Of a DNA stretch of 64,000 nt, positions 28,636 to 38,248 are shown piece after piece. The notes beneath the pieces are model-generated. The model ran no database searches. It had not been told where the DNA came from and was given only the letters and a program-made list of their open reading frames with translations. Each line of letters starts with the position of its first letter. The first letter of the stretch is position 1. Made by a program: the position numbers and the translations under genes. Source of the stretch: Chondrus crispus (taxonomy: Eukaryota > Rhodophyta > Florideophyceae > Gigartinales > Gigartinaceae); the NCBI RefSeq assembly GCF_000350225.1, contig NW_005178735.1, positions 215,379 to 279,378 of the forward strand, read 5' to 3'.

Positions 28636-29420
28636 AAGAGCATACTTTGCGTCGAAGTCCCCAAGTCTTCGGAGAGCCCAACCTATGTACCCGACCCAAC
28701 GTTTTATCTGGACCCAACGTCGTCGAAGAGTCCACTTTATTCTGGAACCAACCTCTTCGTAGGCCCCAACCTCTTTAAAGGGCCCAACTTTTGCAGGTTC
28801 CATCATTTATTCACGTATCTTGAAGAACCCACCTCGTCCAATGCCTCACTTTGTGTCGAAGACCCAACCCAACCTCTTGGGAGTCCCAAGTAGTCAGCCC
28901 AACGCTTCTACACTATCGAACTCTTTAGAGGTCCCAACCTGTATGCGACCCAACGTTTCATCAGGACCCGACCTCGTCAAAGAGCACCTTTTGTGTCGAA
29001 GGACTGTCGAATACCCAACGTCTTCGGAGGGCCCGACCTCTTTGAATGGCCCAACTTGTGCGGGACCCAACCTCGTTGAAAAACACGCTTTGTGCCGAAG
29101 ACTCAATTGTCTAAGACCCAACGTCTTCGGACGTCCCAACCTCTTCGGACTGCCCAACTTGTGCAGGACCCACCCTTGTCGAAGAGCACACTTTGTGCCG
29201 ATGACCCAACTGTCGAAGACCCAACGTCTTCGGAGGGTCCAACCTCTTTGAAGGGCCCAACTTGTGCAGGACCCAACCTCGTCGATGAGCACACATTTTG
29301 TCGAAAACCCAACGTCTTCGGAGGGCCCAACGTCTTTGAAGGGCTCAACGTGTGCAGGGCCCACGTTTCTTCAGGTTTTTTGAAGACCCACCCTCATCGA
29401 ACGCCCACCTGTTCTGCAAA
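28636..29420. repeat. Degenerate 88/103-bp tandem repeat with ~18-bp sub-units
   Basis: Successive units start at about 29051, 29154, 29257 and 29345 (spacings 103, 103, 88). Each is built from diverged ~16-18-bp monomers that begin with CCCAAC and carry words such as GTCTTCGGAGGG, CTCTTTGAAGGG and CTCGTCGAAGAGCACAC. The longer units insert one extra ~15-bp monomer. The left part (28,636-28,990) is more diverged. Long ORFs on both strands through this block simply reflect the periodicity. Confidence 0.85.
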
Positions 29421-30478
29421 GAAGAACCTATTTATGAGGAACATATCGTCTTCACAGTGTAATCCTTCGTTTACTGGCAACACAATGCGTATACGTCCAT
29501 GGCTAGCTCTATTTTTAAATGCTCTTAAACGTTTCACAATCGGACCATGTCTAATCAGACCATGTCTTCTTTAGCTGTTAATATTTTCATAATTTGTCAT
29601 GCTCGATAGCATTATATATACACCCTGCGGTATTATCTAAGGATACATTAGTACTACTGTCTCCTTTAAATTCTCCATCAGTTTTACGTGTGTGGAACTA
29701 TAAGGAGTAGAGTTTTGCAAGAACTGTTCTAAGCTCATCACAGCGATACATATCAACCATGGACGAGAGTTCTAGCCGTCTGCAGCTGAATGGCAAAAGA
29801 AGCCTAAGTGATTGTTAGTTTTGTCTTTAATCAACGCCTTTTGAGATTTTGTCGTCAAGATCTCTTTCAAGATCATAACTGTCATTTTCTTGATTCCACA
29901 GTACGCTATGACATTTCATGAGTTGAATCACGAACTTCACAGTATATTACTTTCACAGTGAAATTTGCATTACAGTTTTATGATGGAAGAGTACGTCAAA
30001 GGTTCTTACGGATAGCAAAGCAAGAAGACTCTTTCGCCATCATAACTATCAGGCCCTGCATTTGAAGAGAACGGGACTACAAGGGGTTAAAATCATCTTA
30101 CGTGTGTAAGTACGATCACGTTTAAAGATCAAAGTGTAATCATGAAGTCATCAGATTCTGAATAACTGATTGTAGCAACCAGTATGCGATGAAATTCCAT
30201 TCAAAACTTTCTCGAATCTTCTCTAGACGTTTTTCCGCTAGAGTAGTCCTAAATACAAGGCTTTCAATTGAAATTATGAACATCAAACGCAAAATTTACA
30301 TTCATATACAGAGAAAGGCACCTCTGACGTAATGGTGGACTGCCATTTGTGTTCAATTTGTGATTGTCAGAAATAATACAAACAGAGGTGCTTTTTTACG
30401 AAATACATGAATAGAATCGTGCGCTCCTGAAACAAATTTAGGTTTACTTGGTAGGTAAACACCATCGGAAACAGTTCT
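29421..30478. other. AT-rich region, no gene recognised
   Basis: About 1 kb with no domain-bearing ORF. A short inverted repeat GCACCTCTG ... CAGAGGTGC spans about 30,319-30,391, close to the 3' end of the tyrosine recombinase gene. Otherwise nothing clear is seen. Confidence 0.45.
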
Positions 30479-31519
30479 CTAATGATTCGTGGGTTGCATA
30501 GAAAAGAATAACTCATTCGTTCCAAAAGCAGTAAACCCAAGCAAGGCGTACGAGTTGTGAACGTCTTCCAAGCCCACGTATTTCAACATTTCTGTCAGGC
30601 TCTCCCATGAGAATGCCCTGTAGAGAAAGAACAAATCTCGTCGCAGAACGTAGTAGTAGTACCCCGCTCCCCCTCTACGCGCGCTGTGCTCAGCCAATCC
30701 ATAGATTCCACACTTCTCGCCCATGCCCCGTAAAAGACGGGCGTACGAACTGCCATCCAATTTAGTACCGCCTTGAAGGACGTTAGACTTCACTTGAACG
30801 AAGAGATTTCCACTGCATACAGCGTGGGATCTTAAGACACAGAACCACCCCATGAGTGCTCGTAAGCCACAAATGGACACATCCACAGCTTTAGAAAATC
30901 TGAAGTAAGTGTAACTTGTTTTTCGGTTCTTAGTTATTGGAAGAACTCCAACAATTGGTGAATCAATTGTGTTCCCAGTGAAGCAGAAGTCTTTCACTTT
31001 GAGCGCTAACATTTCCGAACCTCTTGATACGGAGCTAAACTGCATCATATTCAAGCAAGCGACTTGAAGCTCGGAGTAGTTGACTGTCGGGTCTCTTCTA
31101 ATAGCAGCAGGTAGCTGATCTTCGACAAATCTGTGGTAAAGAGCTCTGACATCCTCATGAGTTTCTTGGTATGCCCTTCTCGTTATACTTGCACGAGATA
31201 TGCGCTGCGCTTCATCCAATCGGTTTATTAAGGACTGCAGGTCAGGAGACTTGCCAGGGTTACCAGTAAAGGATCCATCTGGGAGTCTGACATACTCTCC
31301 ATCTATTCCTCTTCGTCTCCAGTAGGACACTACAGCACTTTTGATTGCGCCTCCTGTTGACTTTGCTTTAAGTCCCTCGAAACCATCTTCTCGCGGACCA
31401 CACTTTGCGATGATAAGAGCACAAGCTACAAAAACAGGATCAGATTCCTTTTTTCTTGTAGGCGAGCAATCAAGCTCATCAACGTTAGCGCCAAGTGCCA
31501 CCAGCCATTCATGGTACAA
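30479..31519 (-). CDS. Crypton-like tyrosine recombinase, 5' end lacking
   Basis: DNA breakage-rejoining enzyme of a mobile element. The 346-codon frame has no ATG near its 5' end and stays open to a stop ~110 bp further upstream, so a first exon or the start has been lost. The N-terminal half is a helical core-binding region (GAIKSAVVSYWRRRG). The catalytic half shows the first Arg in QFSSVSRGSEMLALKVKDF and an HSARRGGA block (the HxxR motif). A FSWESLTEMLKYVGL segment then supplies the expected aromatic/Tyr nucleophile region. The HSxRRGGA plus late W-x-S-x(5)-Y order is typical of Crypton and DIRS-type YRs. No reverse transcriptase is nearby, which favours a Crypton-like DNA transposon. 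Confidence 0.65.
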   Translation of the reverse strand: MYHEWLVALGANVDELDCSPTRKKESDPVFVACALIIAKCGPREDGFEGLKAKSTGGAIKSAVVSYWRRRGIDGEYVRLPDGSFTGNPGKSPDLQSLINRLDEAQRISRASITRRAYQETHEDVRALYHRFVEDQLPAAIRRDPTVNYSELQVACLNMMQFSSVSRGSEMLALKVKDFCFTGNTIDSPIVGVLPITKNRKTSYTYFRFSKAVDVSICGLRALMGWFCVLRSHAVCSGNLFVQVKSNVLQGGTKLDGSSYARLLRGMGEKCGIYGLAEHSARRGGAGYYYYVLRRDLFFLYRAFSWESLTEMLKYVGLEDVHNSYALLGFTAFGTNELFFSMQPTNH

Positions 31520-31863
31520 ATGAGCGGATGACTTGTATCGTTTCTGAGACGACTCAGAAGTTGGATTGCGGACGATCCGTTCTGCAATTATACCTGCGTC
31601 AATATTTGGCTCTATTTTGTACCGAGTTGAGCGTCAGAAGTCGAAGATCGTAAGCCGTTCTGGGGGAAATCATAGGCTTTGCAAACGTTTCAACTGTCGG
31701 TTACAAATAAATATTTCAGAAAATTAAGTTTCCGTTGTTGCCCTTCATTTGACATCTGAGCGACAGCTTTCCAGTCCTGAAGGTATCTCTGTACACTCTC
31801 GTTTCCGTACCCTTCAGCATAGTGTTCTTTCAAGTCTACCACAGCGGTTTGTCACGTCTCAGA
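31520..31863. promoter_or_regulatory. Divergent spacer of the recombinase cassette
   Basis: About 340 bp between the recombinase frame (-) and the next plus-strand gene. AT-rich, with possible leader sequence for both. No recognised motif. Confidence 0.3.
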
Positions 31864-32949
31864 ATGGGATACAGAGAGAAATCTCATCGCCGGATCAGTC
31901 TCGCTCAAACCGCACCTACAAATCGCCAAGTACAGAGAATCCGGGCAGTAGCTGAGGTATTCAAATCTTTTTCTGATAAAAGTGAGAAGTTCGCTCTTTC
32001 AGATCCAACAGCATCACAAAATGGAATGCAGCAGCAGCTTTGTCCGATACAAGCTCTACCAGAAGGGTTTCTATCATATGAAAGCGACTTGCGACCTAAC
32101 CCGCTGTTCGAGGCGAGAGGATCTAAAATTCTCGATACTTTTCAGGAGTCCTTACTCTTGTTAACCTCGGCAGTGAAGTCCACGGAACCACTGTATCATC
32201 TGCAAGGGACCCATCCAGTCACCGGTCAAGCTCTACCTCCATTGCTAAATTGTCCTACGAGACTTGCCACAGGAGAGGATATCGCATCACTTTCAAACAC
32301 CATATCACGGTCATCTTTTGCCTTCCAAGTCATCAACAACAATTATCATGTTTCCACCCTGCATTCTGGATCGCTCAAACACCCGGGAGCAGTAAAAGGG
32401 GTAAAAGATTTCACAGCCAAACAGAAATTGGAAAGCTTAAAGAACAAAAGAGAGATAGAGAAAAAACGAATCACAAAATGCCAGTCGAAGACGCTAACAC
32501 AGCTCACATTTCAACCTCCCACTTCAAGTACAGTGAGAAAAGCTGAGATACCACGTTGCTCGGACACTGTGGCTAGCATATTGAGGTGGTGGGTGAGGCC
32601 TGATCCAGTGGTAGCGCTTGAGAAAGCACTTATGGAATGGTCTGTATACGAAAGAAATCGAAAATTGCTCAAGAATGGAAAACAAGTTTCTAGTAAGGCG
32701 CTCTACGCGAAACGCAAAACGATAGCAATGGCTTTCTTTCATTTTTGTAGCGAAAGGTCTGTCAAGGAGTACGAAAAAGCTTTCACATCGTTATCCGAGT
32801 CAAAAATGATAAAACAGAACTATGGTTTGTCATGCGCTTATAGCAAAAGTAATGATCTCAAAAAACTGTTCAACGAACAATTCCAATGGATAGAATGGAC
32901 GAAAAACGTAAAAAGGAAAGATGATGTCAAATCAGCACTGTGGAAGTAG
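31864..32949 (+). CDS. Unknown basic protein of the recombinase cassette
   Basis: 361 residues from the ATG at 31864. N-terminal ~180 residues have no recognised domain. A Lys-rich helix (LESLKNKREIEKKRITKCQ) near residue 200 is followed by a more ordered segment, ILRWWVRPDPVVALEKALMEWSVYERNRKLL..., then KTIAMAFFHFCSERSVKEYEKAF. The basic helices suggest nucleic-acid binding. It lies between the recombinase and the protease gene, which it meets tail to tail. No function is assigned. Confidence 0.5.
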   Translation: MGYREKSHRRISLAQTAPTNRQVQRIRAVAEVFKSFSDKSEKFALSDPTASQNGMQQQLCPIQALPEGFLSYESDLRPNPLFEARGSKILDTFQESLLLLTSAVKSTEPLYHLQGTHPVTGQALPPLLNCPTRLATGEDIASLSNTISRSSFAFQVINNNYHVSTLHSGSLKHPGAVKGVKDFTAKQKLESLKNKREIEKKRITKCQSKTLTQLTFQPPTSSTVRKAEIPRCSDTVASILRWWVRPDPVVALEKALMEWSVYERNRKLLKNGKQVSSKALYAKRKTIAMAFFHFCSERSVKEYEKAFTSLSESKMIKQNYGLSCAYSKSNDLKKLFNEQFQWIEWTKNVKRKDDVKSALWK

Positions 32950-33125
32950 ACAACAAAGATAATAAAATACTTTGTTACTTTCATTTGATTATTCAAATAG
33001 TGCTACAATCTACGAATTCTTGAGGATTTGTCACAGCTCATGACGAACCCAATGCGTTTTCTTTTATGATCAAATGATGTAGCCAGATTAAGGCTTTAAC
33101 CCTGGACTCATTATGCACCTCGACT

Positions 33126-35069
33126 TTAATTCTCACTTCCAAAATGTTTGTTGATGGAAGCCTTCAGAGAAGAGAGGTGCGCATTCTTCTTTTCAGGCAC
33201 ATGGCGAATAAGCTCGTGGTTCTCGTGTGTCAACAGCGCACGAACGCTCCAACCCGATTCACTTGTGAGACGTCGAGCCACGATTTGACAGGGACATTTG
33301 CAATATTTTCCATAGCGTAAACAGCGAAGTTTAGTCCTTCCAATGTACTTACCGGTTCCATTCTTATATTTTCTTGTGAAGACTCTTCCAAAGACATGCC
33401 CTTCGTCGAACCGATCTCCTACAAATGATGTAAGGTTAGCTACATGCTTTTCTTCTACTTTTCCAATTCTTCCTTTCTTAGGTTGAGCTTCGCCGTACTT
33501 GTTTCGTTTATTTGCGTTCGAAGTCTTCAAAAGAGAGATAGGCCGACTGTGAGTATTTTGTCTCCCATTTCCAGAGTCATTAGCTCTATTCCCTGGCTCG
33601 AAGTTGACTCCTGCCAGCGTCACATTTTTTCGTATATGAGAAGGCTGTAAGTCTACTCCCTCAATAAAAACGTAATCATGCAATAGCAAAGAACTAATGT
33701 CGCAGCCAGAGATTTTGATGGTTTCAAACGTAGGTTTATCACACATCAACTTAGGGCTGTGGATTTGTGGATTTGAAGTTGTAAAGGAATATGAAGCGCT
33801 CCTAGGCGTGTTTTGCTTGTGGAAAGAGGGAAGAATCTCGCAATCGATCTCGTCTGAGGTCTCTTCTTCTTCCATATCCCAAATTCCACACAAAGAACCA
33901 AGGGAGTCCTCATTCGTCGGTTTAACTACGGGTGTTATTGGCATGATTTCATGGTCATCCCCTTTTTTGATGATGTCAGAGTCAGATGGGTGTTGCTCTT
34001 TCAATGCGTGCTTCGAATCTTGAGAATCTTTCTTGGAAACATCCACATTTCGCCTACCTTCCAGACGAAGGCTTCGTCTTCTTTCGCTGTTGTATGACAC
34101 AACTCGACAGTCCGATATCTTTGTGCTTCCGAAGTGCTTTATTGCGCGGAGTGTCATAGTCAAAAGGGCTCGAACACAAGCCTGACGAAAGTTTTCGGAC
34201 AACTTTTTACTTCTCTTTTTAAATGTTTCTACTGGCATGAATCCTCTCTTCACACAGAAGTTGGAAGCAGCCGATAGGACATAAAACCCACAGCTAAATC
34301 CATCCAATTGCTCTTTGTAGTTTAATGTGTCAAGGGCATGGTTCTCAGTGGCAACAGTAAACTTTATCTTTGGGAAAATATGGCAAAGATAACACTGAAG
34401 AGTCTCAAGAATTCCAGCTGGTGGCTGCCACCTCAGGCTGTCACCATAGTAGATTCGAACATGTTTACAGTGCTCTACACCAGCAGGTACCGCAGCTACG
34501 TATCCCCAATGCCCACAATCCGATGTGCTCATATGTATCGGAACAAAAAGGGTTGGAGGAAGCGCGACCTTTTCTGAAGAAGAATATATGTATCCATCTG
34601 TGAGAGTTTTAATTATTGTCTTGCTAAGCTTACGGGATTTGTCTTTCTGTCGTAGATTATTCTCTCCTGTCAAAGTTATTCCAAGATGGGTAGTTCCAAT
34701 CAGTGTTCTTTCCTCGGGCTCAAACTGACCCAAACCGGCGTCAAGCAGCATGCTATGAAGTAGCTTTCCGGCGGAAGTGCAATCTATCCAGCTAGAACCA
34801 CTGTCTCCTGCAAGCTCTTGCCTTAGATTATGATCCAAAAACTCCTGCAGGGCACTCTCATCATCTTCTTTTTGTGAAGCGCCCATAATAGAAGGACGAG
34901 GAAACAGATTTCTCCTTGAAGCGTTTCTCATGAAAGTAAGAATCCTTCGACGGCGCTTTCTATCCTGTTGGTTGCAGTTGTTTCCGCCCCGCTTTTTACC
35001 CCGCGATGAAGGGGAGGAGTAATTATTTCCTCGAGGGCATCGTAAACTGCTCGTCAACAGTGGCCTCAT
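33126..35069 (-). CDS. ULP1-type (C48) cysteine protease fused to a FAR1/WRKY-GCM1-like zinc finger
   Basis: 647 residues, ATG at 35069. After a basic N-terminus, a C48 peptidase core is visible with its triad in order: CGHWGYVAAVP (His, about residue 188), YYGDSLRW (Asp, about 215) and QLDGFSCGFYVL (oxyanion Gln and nucleophile Cys, about 265). A long disordered acidic/Ser region follows. The C-terminal ~75 residues hold a CCHH zinc finger: LRCLRYGKYCKCPCQIVARR, then GWSVRALLTHENHELIRH, like FAR1/MULE-type WRKY-GCM1 DNA-binding domains. ULP1 proteases are recurrent cargo of eukaryotic DNA transposons, while joining to this zinc finger is unusual. SUMO or a SUMO-like tag is the expected substrate by family; the true target is unknown. 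Confidence 0.75.
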   Translation of the reverse strand: MRPLLTSSLRCPRGNNYSSPSSRGKKRGGNNCNQQDRKRRRRILTFMRNASRRNLFPRPSIMGASQKEDDESALQEFLDHNLRQELAGDSGSSWIDCTSAGKLLHSMLLDAGLGQFEPEERTLIGTTHLGITLTGENNLRQKDKSRKLSKTIIKTLTDGYIYSSSEKVALPPTLFVPIHMSTSDCGHWGYVAAVPAGVEHCKHVRIYYGDSLRWQPPAGILETLQCYLCHIFPKIKFTVATENHALDTLNYKEQLDGFSCGFYVLSAASNFCVKRGFMPVETFKKRSKKLSENFRQACVRALLTMTLRAIKHFGSTKISDCRVVSYNSERRRSLRLEGRRNVDVSKKDSQDSKHALKEQHPSDSDIIKKGDDHEIMPITPVVKPTNEDSLGSLCGIWDMEEEETSDEIDCEILPSFHKQNTPRSASYSFTTSNPQIHSPKLMCDKPTFETIKISGCDISSLLLHDYVFIEGVDLQPSHIRKNVTLAGVNFEPGNRANDSGNGRQNTHSRPISLLKTSNANKRNKYGEAQPKKGRIGKVEEKHVANLTSFVGDRFDEGHVFGRVFTRKYKNGTGKYIGRTKLRCLRYGKYCKCPCQIVARRLTSESGWSVRALLTHENHELIRHVPEKKNAHLSSLKASINKHFGSEN

Positions 35070-35611
35070 TCCCTAGGTGTACTCTTCGGAAGTTGTACCT
35101 CCTAACCGGACGGCAGCCGCCTGATCTTCGTTAGCACAACTGAGTACACCTTCTCACTTCTAGACTTGAGCGGTCTTGTAGCTTGATTCTTCGGAGCGGT
35201 GAAAGCGTTGCGATCCGCAAACCTGGGCGCAAACCTCTCCAGCGTGAGACCTGTCTCAACGCTGTAAAACGGCAACAAAAGTTGCCGTGGGTAAGCTTCT
35301 TGGTAGAGTAGATAAATAACTTGGTGACGTAGTGGGGTGGACTGGGTAATGAAATCGTGAAGTTGCCTTGGTTGATGTGGTTGGTGTGTCGTTGGCAATG
35401 AGAGCAAGAGAAAAATCGGACAGAGGCCGACGCAGCTTTTGTACAGGTCGAACTGGAAATTAAAAACAGGAAACATATTTCAAGTTGGACCTAAAACATT
35501 TTGAATAATTAAATTTTGAAACTAAACTTCTAATTTGGAGAAAATGGGAAATGTAGACGGGGGAACATACAGAAAAGGCCGGTACTACACCTCGTAAGCA
35601 ATTTTATTTTC
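35070..35611. other. Spacer within the recombinase/protease cassette
   Basis: About 540 bp. A minus-strand frame of 124 codons (35102-35476) begins without strong support and shows no domain. A short AT-rich segment near 35,480-35,530 may separate two transcripts. Confidence 0.4.
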
Positions 35612-36391
35612 CTAACCAGTTCGGCTAGACGGTATCTTTGCCGAAGCCTTCTTCTTGGCTGATGCCTTTCTTCTAGCTCTCTTCTGTGACTTAGAAAGGC
35701 CTGCGCTCTCTTCTTTAGCTCGCTTGGCATGCCTAGCCCTTTTTCGACTTCTATTTTTTCTCGTACGATTTCCAGTGCGCTTGGAAAGCTCCAACATAGC
35801 TTCTTGAACTTGTTGGTCGCGTTCTTCAACAGATTGAGTCAAAAAAGTGGTTTCCTTGAGTAAAGTATTAAAGACCAAGTTTTCAATTCGAATTTTCTTC
35901 TTCTTCCTTATCCTGTCTGCAAGCCTGTTCATTTCTTCTGCCTTTTCATCATCTTCTTCATTTATCCACTCGCGCCAAAGTGATCCCGTATACCCAAGCT
36001 CCCCGTTCCAGCTTACCTCATCTTCAGTTAGGAACTCCGGTTCTTTCTCCCCGGTATTGGCTTCTGTAATAGCGGCCAGTGCTTCAGGGTATGATTCGCC
36101 CTGCATCCATTCCGTATCTCTCCCAGGAGTTAGTGGCCTCTCGAGAACCTCATCGCCTGTCTCGAACTGGTCACGGTAGCTCTCTAACTTCGCATTAAAT
36201 CGCTCCGATACCTGAAGCAAAGTAGAAAGAAGGGAATAGGGTGCTTTTTCTTCACGTTCTCCTTGAAAGTTGACTGCTTTTATAAAAGAATCTCTAACTT
36301 TAGAAGAAACAAATCTACCAAAGGCCGCTTCTTCACACAATTTTGCGTGCGAGACCTGCTTTCCTCTTGAAGAAGAGGGTCTGGTAGACAT
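35612..36391 (-). CDS. Small charged protein of the cassette, unknown
   Basis: 259 residues, ATG at 36391. The N-terminal half is helical and mixed charge (KLCEEAAFGRFVSSKVRDSF, TLLQVSERFNAKLESYRDQF). A central acidic part (WREWINEEDDEKAEEMNRLA) runs into a coiled coil (RIRKKKKIRIENLVFNTL). The last ~60 residues are a strongly basic Lys/Arg tail (NRTRKNRSRKRARHAKRAK). It looks like a DNA-binding accessory protein. It is co-directional with the ULP1 gene, ~540 bp upstream of it, so it may belong to the same element. Confidence 0.5.
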   Translation of the reverse strand: MSTRPSSSRGKQVSHAKLCEEAAFGRFVSSKVRDSFIKAVNFQGEREEKAPYSLLSTLLQVSERFNAKLESYRDQFETGDEVLERPLTPGRDTEWMQGESYPEALAAITEANTGEKEPEFLTEDEVSWNGELGYTGSLWREWINEEDDEKAEEMNRLADRIRKKKKIRIENLVFNTLLKETTFLTQSVEERDQQVQEAMLELSKRTGNRTRKNRSRKRARHAKRAKEESAGLSKSQKRARRKASAKKKASAKIPSSRTG

Positions 36392-37084
36392 GAAGAAAGA
36401 TACTGTAGACCGTAAAGCAAAGAGATAGAAAGCCCAAAGCTACACCGGAAGTCTGAAAAACTAACAAAAACCAGTAATGTGCACCGGCCCAATAAAGCAA
36501 AGACGTTGAAGAGCACAAAAAGCAAGGCGAAAAGATCCAATACTCGGACAAAACGAGTGCTGGTATCAACAGAAACTGCTCTAGCAAAGAGGCAGTTGTG
36601 GAATATAGATCAAATTCCAAAACAACGAGGCGACCCGAACGGTGAGAATAAGAAAAAACCCGCAACAGTGATGCCGACAAGCGAAATGATATATCAGCAC
36701 TGGGATCGACGAGTATAGGCGAATAGGTAGTGGCACGAGGCCAAAGAAGCTCCGAAGTGAGCCAACGACACAGCAACGGCGTCCACGAGAGGTCGTAGAG
36801 CTGCAGGCGAGGTTCCAAGGTGACAATCACAGTAAACCTTCCGCCACTCCCACGTGAGTTCAAACTCGAACGTAGTAAAACGACAGAGTCGTGGGCAGAA
36901 GATGGGTTTTGCGCGACGGCAAAGCGGAATTGAGAGAACTGGAAGGAGTAGAGCAAAGAGAGAAAGGCCGAACGCGAAACAGCAGTACGAAGTGGTGGTG
37001 GGATGGGTGCTGCCGCCGCCGGAGCGGGGGTGAACGGACGGACTGTTTGTATGCACGGACTATTTGTTTGCGTCGAGTGGCTGT
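36392..37084. other. Region without a supported gene
   Basis: About 700 bp. The minus-strand frame 36333-37109 begins at a non-ATG codon and overlaps the charged-protein gene out of frame. No domain or repeat is clear. Confidence 0.4.
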
Positions 37085-37360
37085 AATTACTATCAGCCTC
37101 AGGGCCCAACTTGCACTACCTCTTGGGCCAAACTTGCACTACCTCTGCCCCATGCCGGGTCCGGGGGCCCAAGTGTACAGGCCCAACCTGCGCTAACTCA
37201 GCCCCATGCTGGGTCCAAGTGTACAGGGCCCATCGTTGTCCAAGTGTGTAGGCCCAACCCCTGTATGCACTACTAGTGTTGGGCCCAAGTGTACGGGCCC
37301 AACCTGCACTACCTCTGTCCCATGCTGGGTCCAAGTGTACAGGGCCCATCGTTAGGTTAC
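37085..37360. repeat. GGGCCCAA-rich tandem repeat block
   Basis: Repeated words GGCCCAACCTGCACTACCTC, CCCATGCTGGGTCC and AAGTGTACAGGGCCCATCGT recur at irregular ~50-130-bp spacing. The common GGCCCAAC core resembles the monomers of the 28.6-kb and 54.9-kb blocks, but the units differ. Non-coding. Confidence 0.7.
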
Positions 37361-37542
37361 TAGGAGTTACTTGTTGTTGGGCCCTGCACACACAGTACAG
37401 TACTGTAGGACTACTGTACAGTACGTGTGCATTGCACCGCCGAGCGAGTGGGTTTCTCTGGGGTGTTTCTCTGCACATAAAATATAGCTTTTACGGGTCA
37501 ATTAGGGGGTTTCGGGCGGAGTTGCCCGCGCGGCAGGATTCA

Positions 37543-37846
37543 AGCATCTCCGATGCGGGCAACCGTTTCGACGACGGGAAATCCGCCAGGGATGCCGCCG
37601 GTATGGTAAATCCTAACTTCCAATTAAAACAGTCCACCACCCGAAGTGAAACTCCCACCTCTCTCAGACACCCGATAACGCAAAGGAAGATGTAAGCCAG
37701 GATGTTCGTAAAAGTATTATCAGAAAGGGAGGATCCATTCCCAAAACATCCTTAGTCCCAATAGAATTTTTCTATTCTGCAGGAACCTTTTAGGAAACAA
37801 ACGACAAATATACAACAACCAACCGGACTACCGAAAACAACACTGA
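37543..37846 (+). repeat. Dispersed repeat, copy B
   Basis: Same orientation as copy A (28,271-28,617), about 95% identical over the first ~225 bp and similar again to its end. It directly precedes the pogo-like transposon. It lacks ~40 bp present in copy A. Confidence 0.85.
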
Positions 37847-38248
37847 GTGCCTTCGAGAATAAATTACCGCCAGAACGCTAGAGCTCGCCAAATTTGACGA
37901 ACATTGGAAAATTCTTCGTCCGCCAGTCTGCCATCGATCAAATCAGTCAGAGGTACCCTTCCCCAAAAGGGAATTTGTGGACACCGGGTTATTAAAGGAC
38001 AAATAAATTATGAGCCAGTAACTAAGGCTGTTGGCAACCAAAGGGCCTGTTTTTTGACTCCAAGTGTTCCAACGAGCTACCGTATCTTACCGTATTGAAT
38101 TCAAACCGCAAAGCCCGCCATTTTTGTCGGTAAGGGCGGAAATCCACAATAAGGTTGAACCTTGTAACTGTCAAATCCCTCTTTCGCGCTCCTGTAAACC
38201 ACTCTTCCATGCATTGTCTGCCGTTACCTCTTTCCACTTTCCCCCGAG

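Noticed and set aside
28894-29364. 156-codon minus-strand frame with repeating peptide
   Set aside because: Lies wholly in the 88/103-bp tandem repeat; similar frames occur on both strands, as expected of periodic DNA.
28636-29420. Possible CRISPR array
   Set aside because: Repeats are contiguous and diverged with no unique spacers, and the genome is eukaryotic.
35102-35476. 124-codon minus-strand frame beside the ULP1 gene
   Set aside because: Could be an exon of the cassette, but there is no motif or splice evidence to support it.
30479-36391. Reading the recombinase/ULP1 cassette as a Polinton or virophage-like element
   Set aside because: Such elements can carry a recombinase and a cysteine protease, but no DNA polymerase, packaging ATPase or capsid gene was seen, and the protease is a long zinc-finger fusion.
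36333-37109. 258-codon minus-strand frame with hydrophobic stretches
   Set aside because: Starts at a non-ATG codon, overlaps the better-supported charged-protein gene out of frame, and shows no domain.
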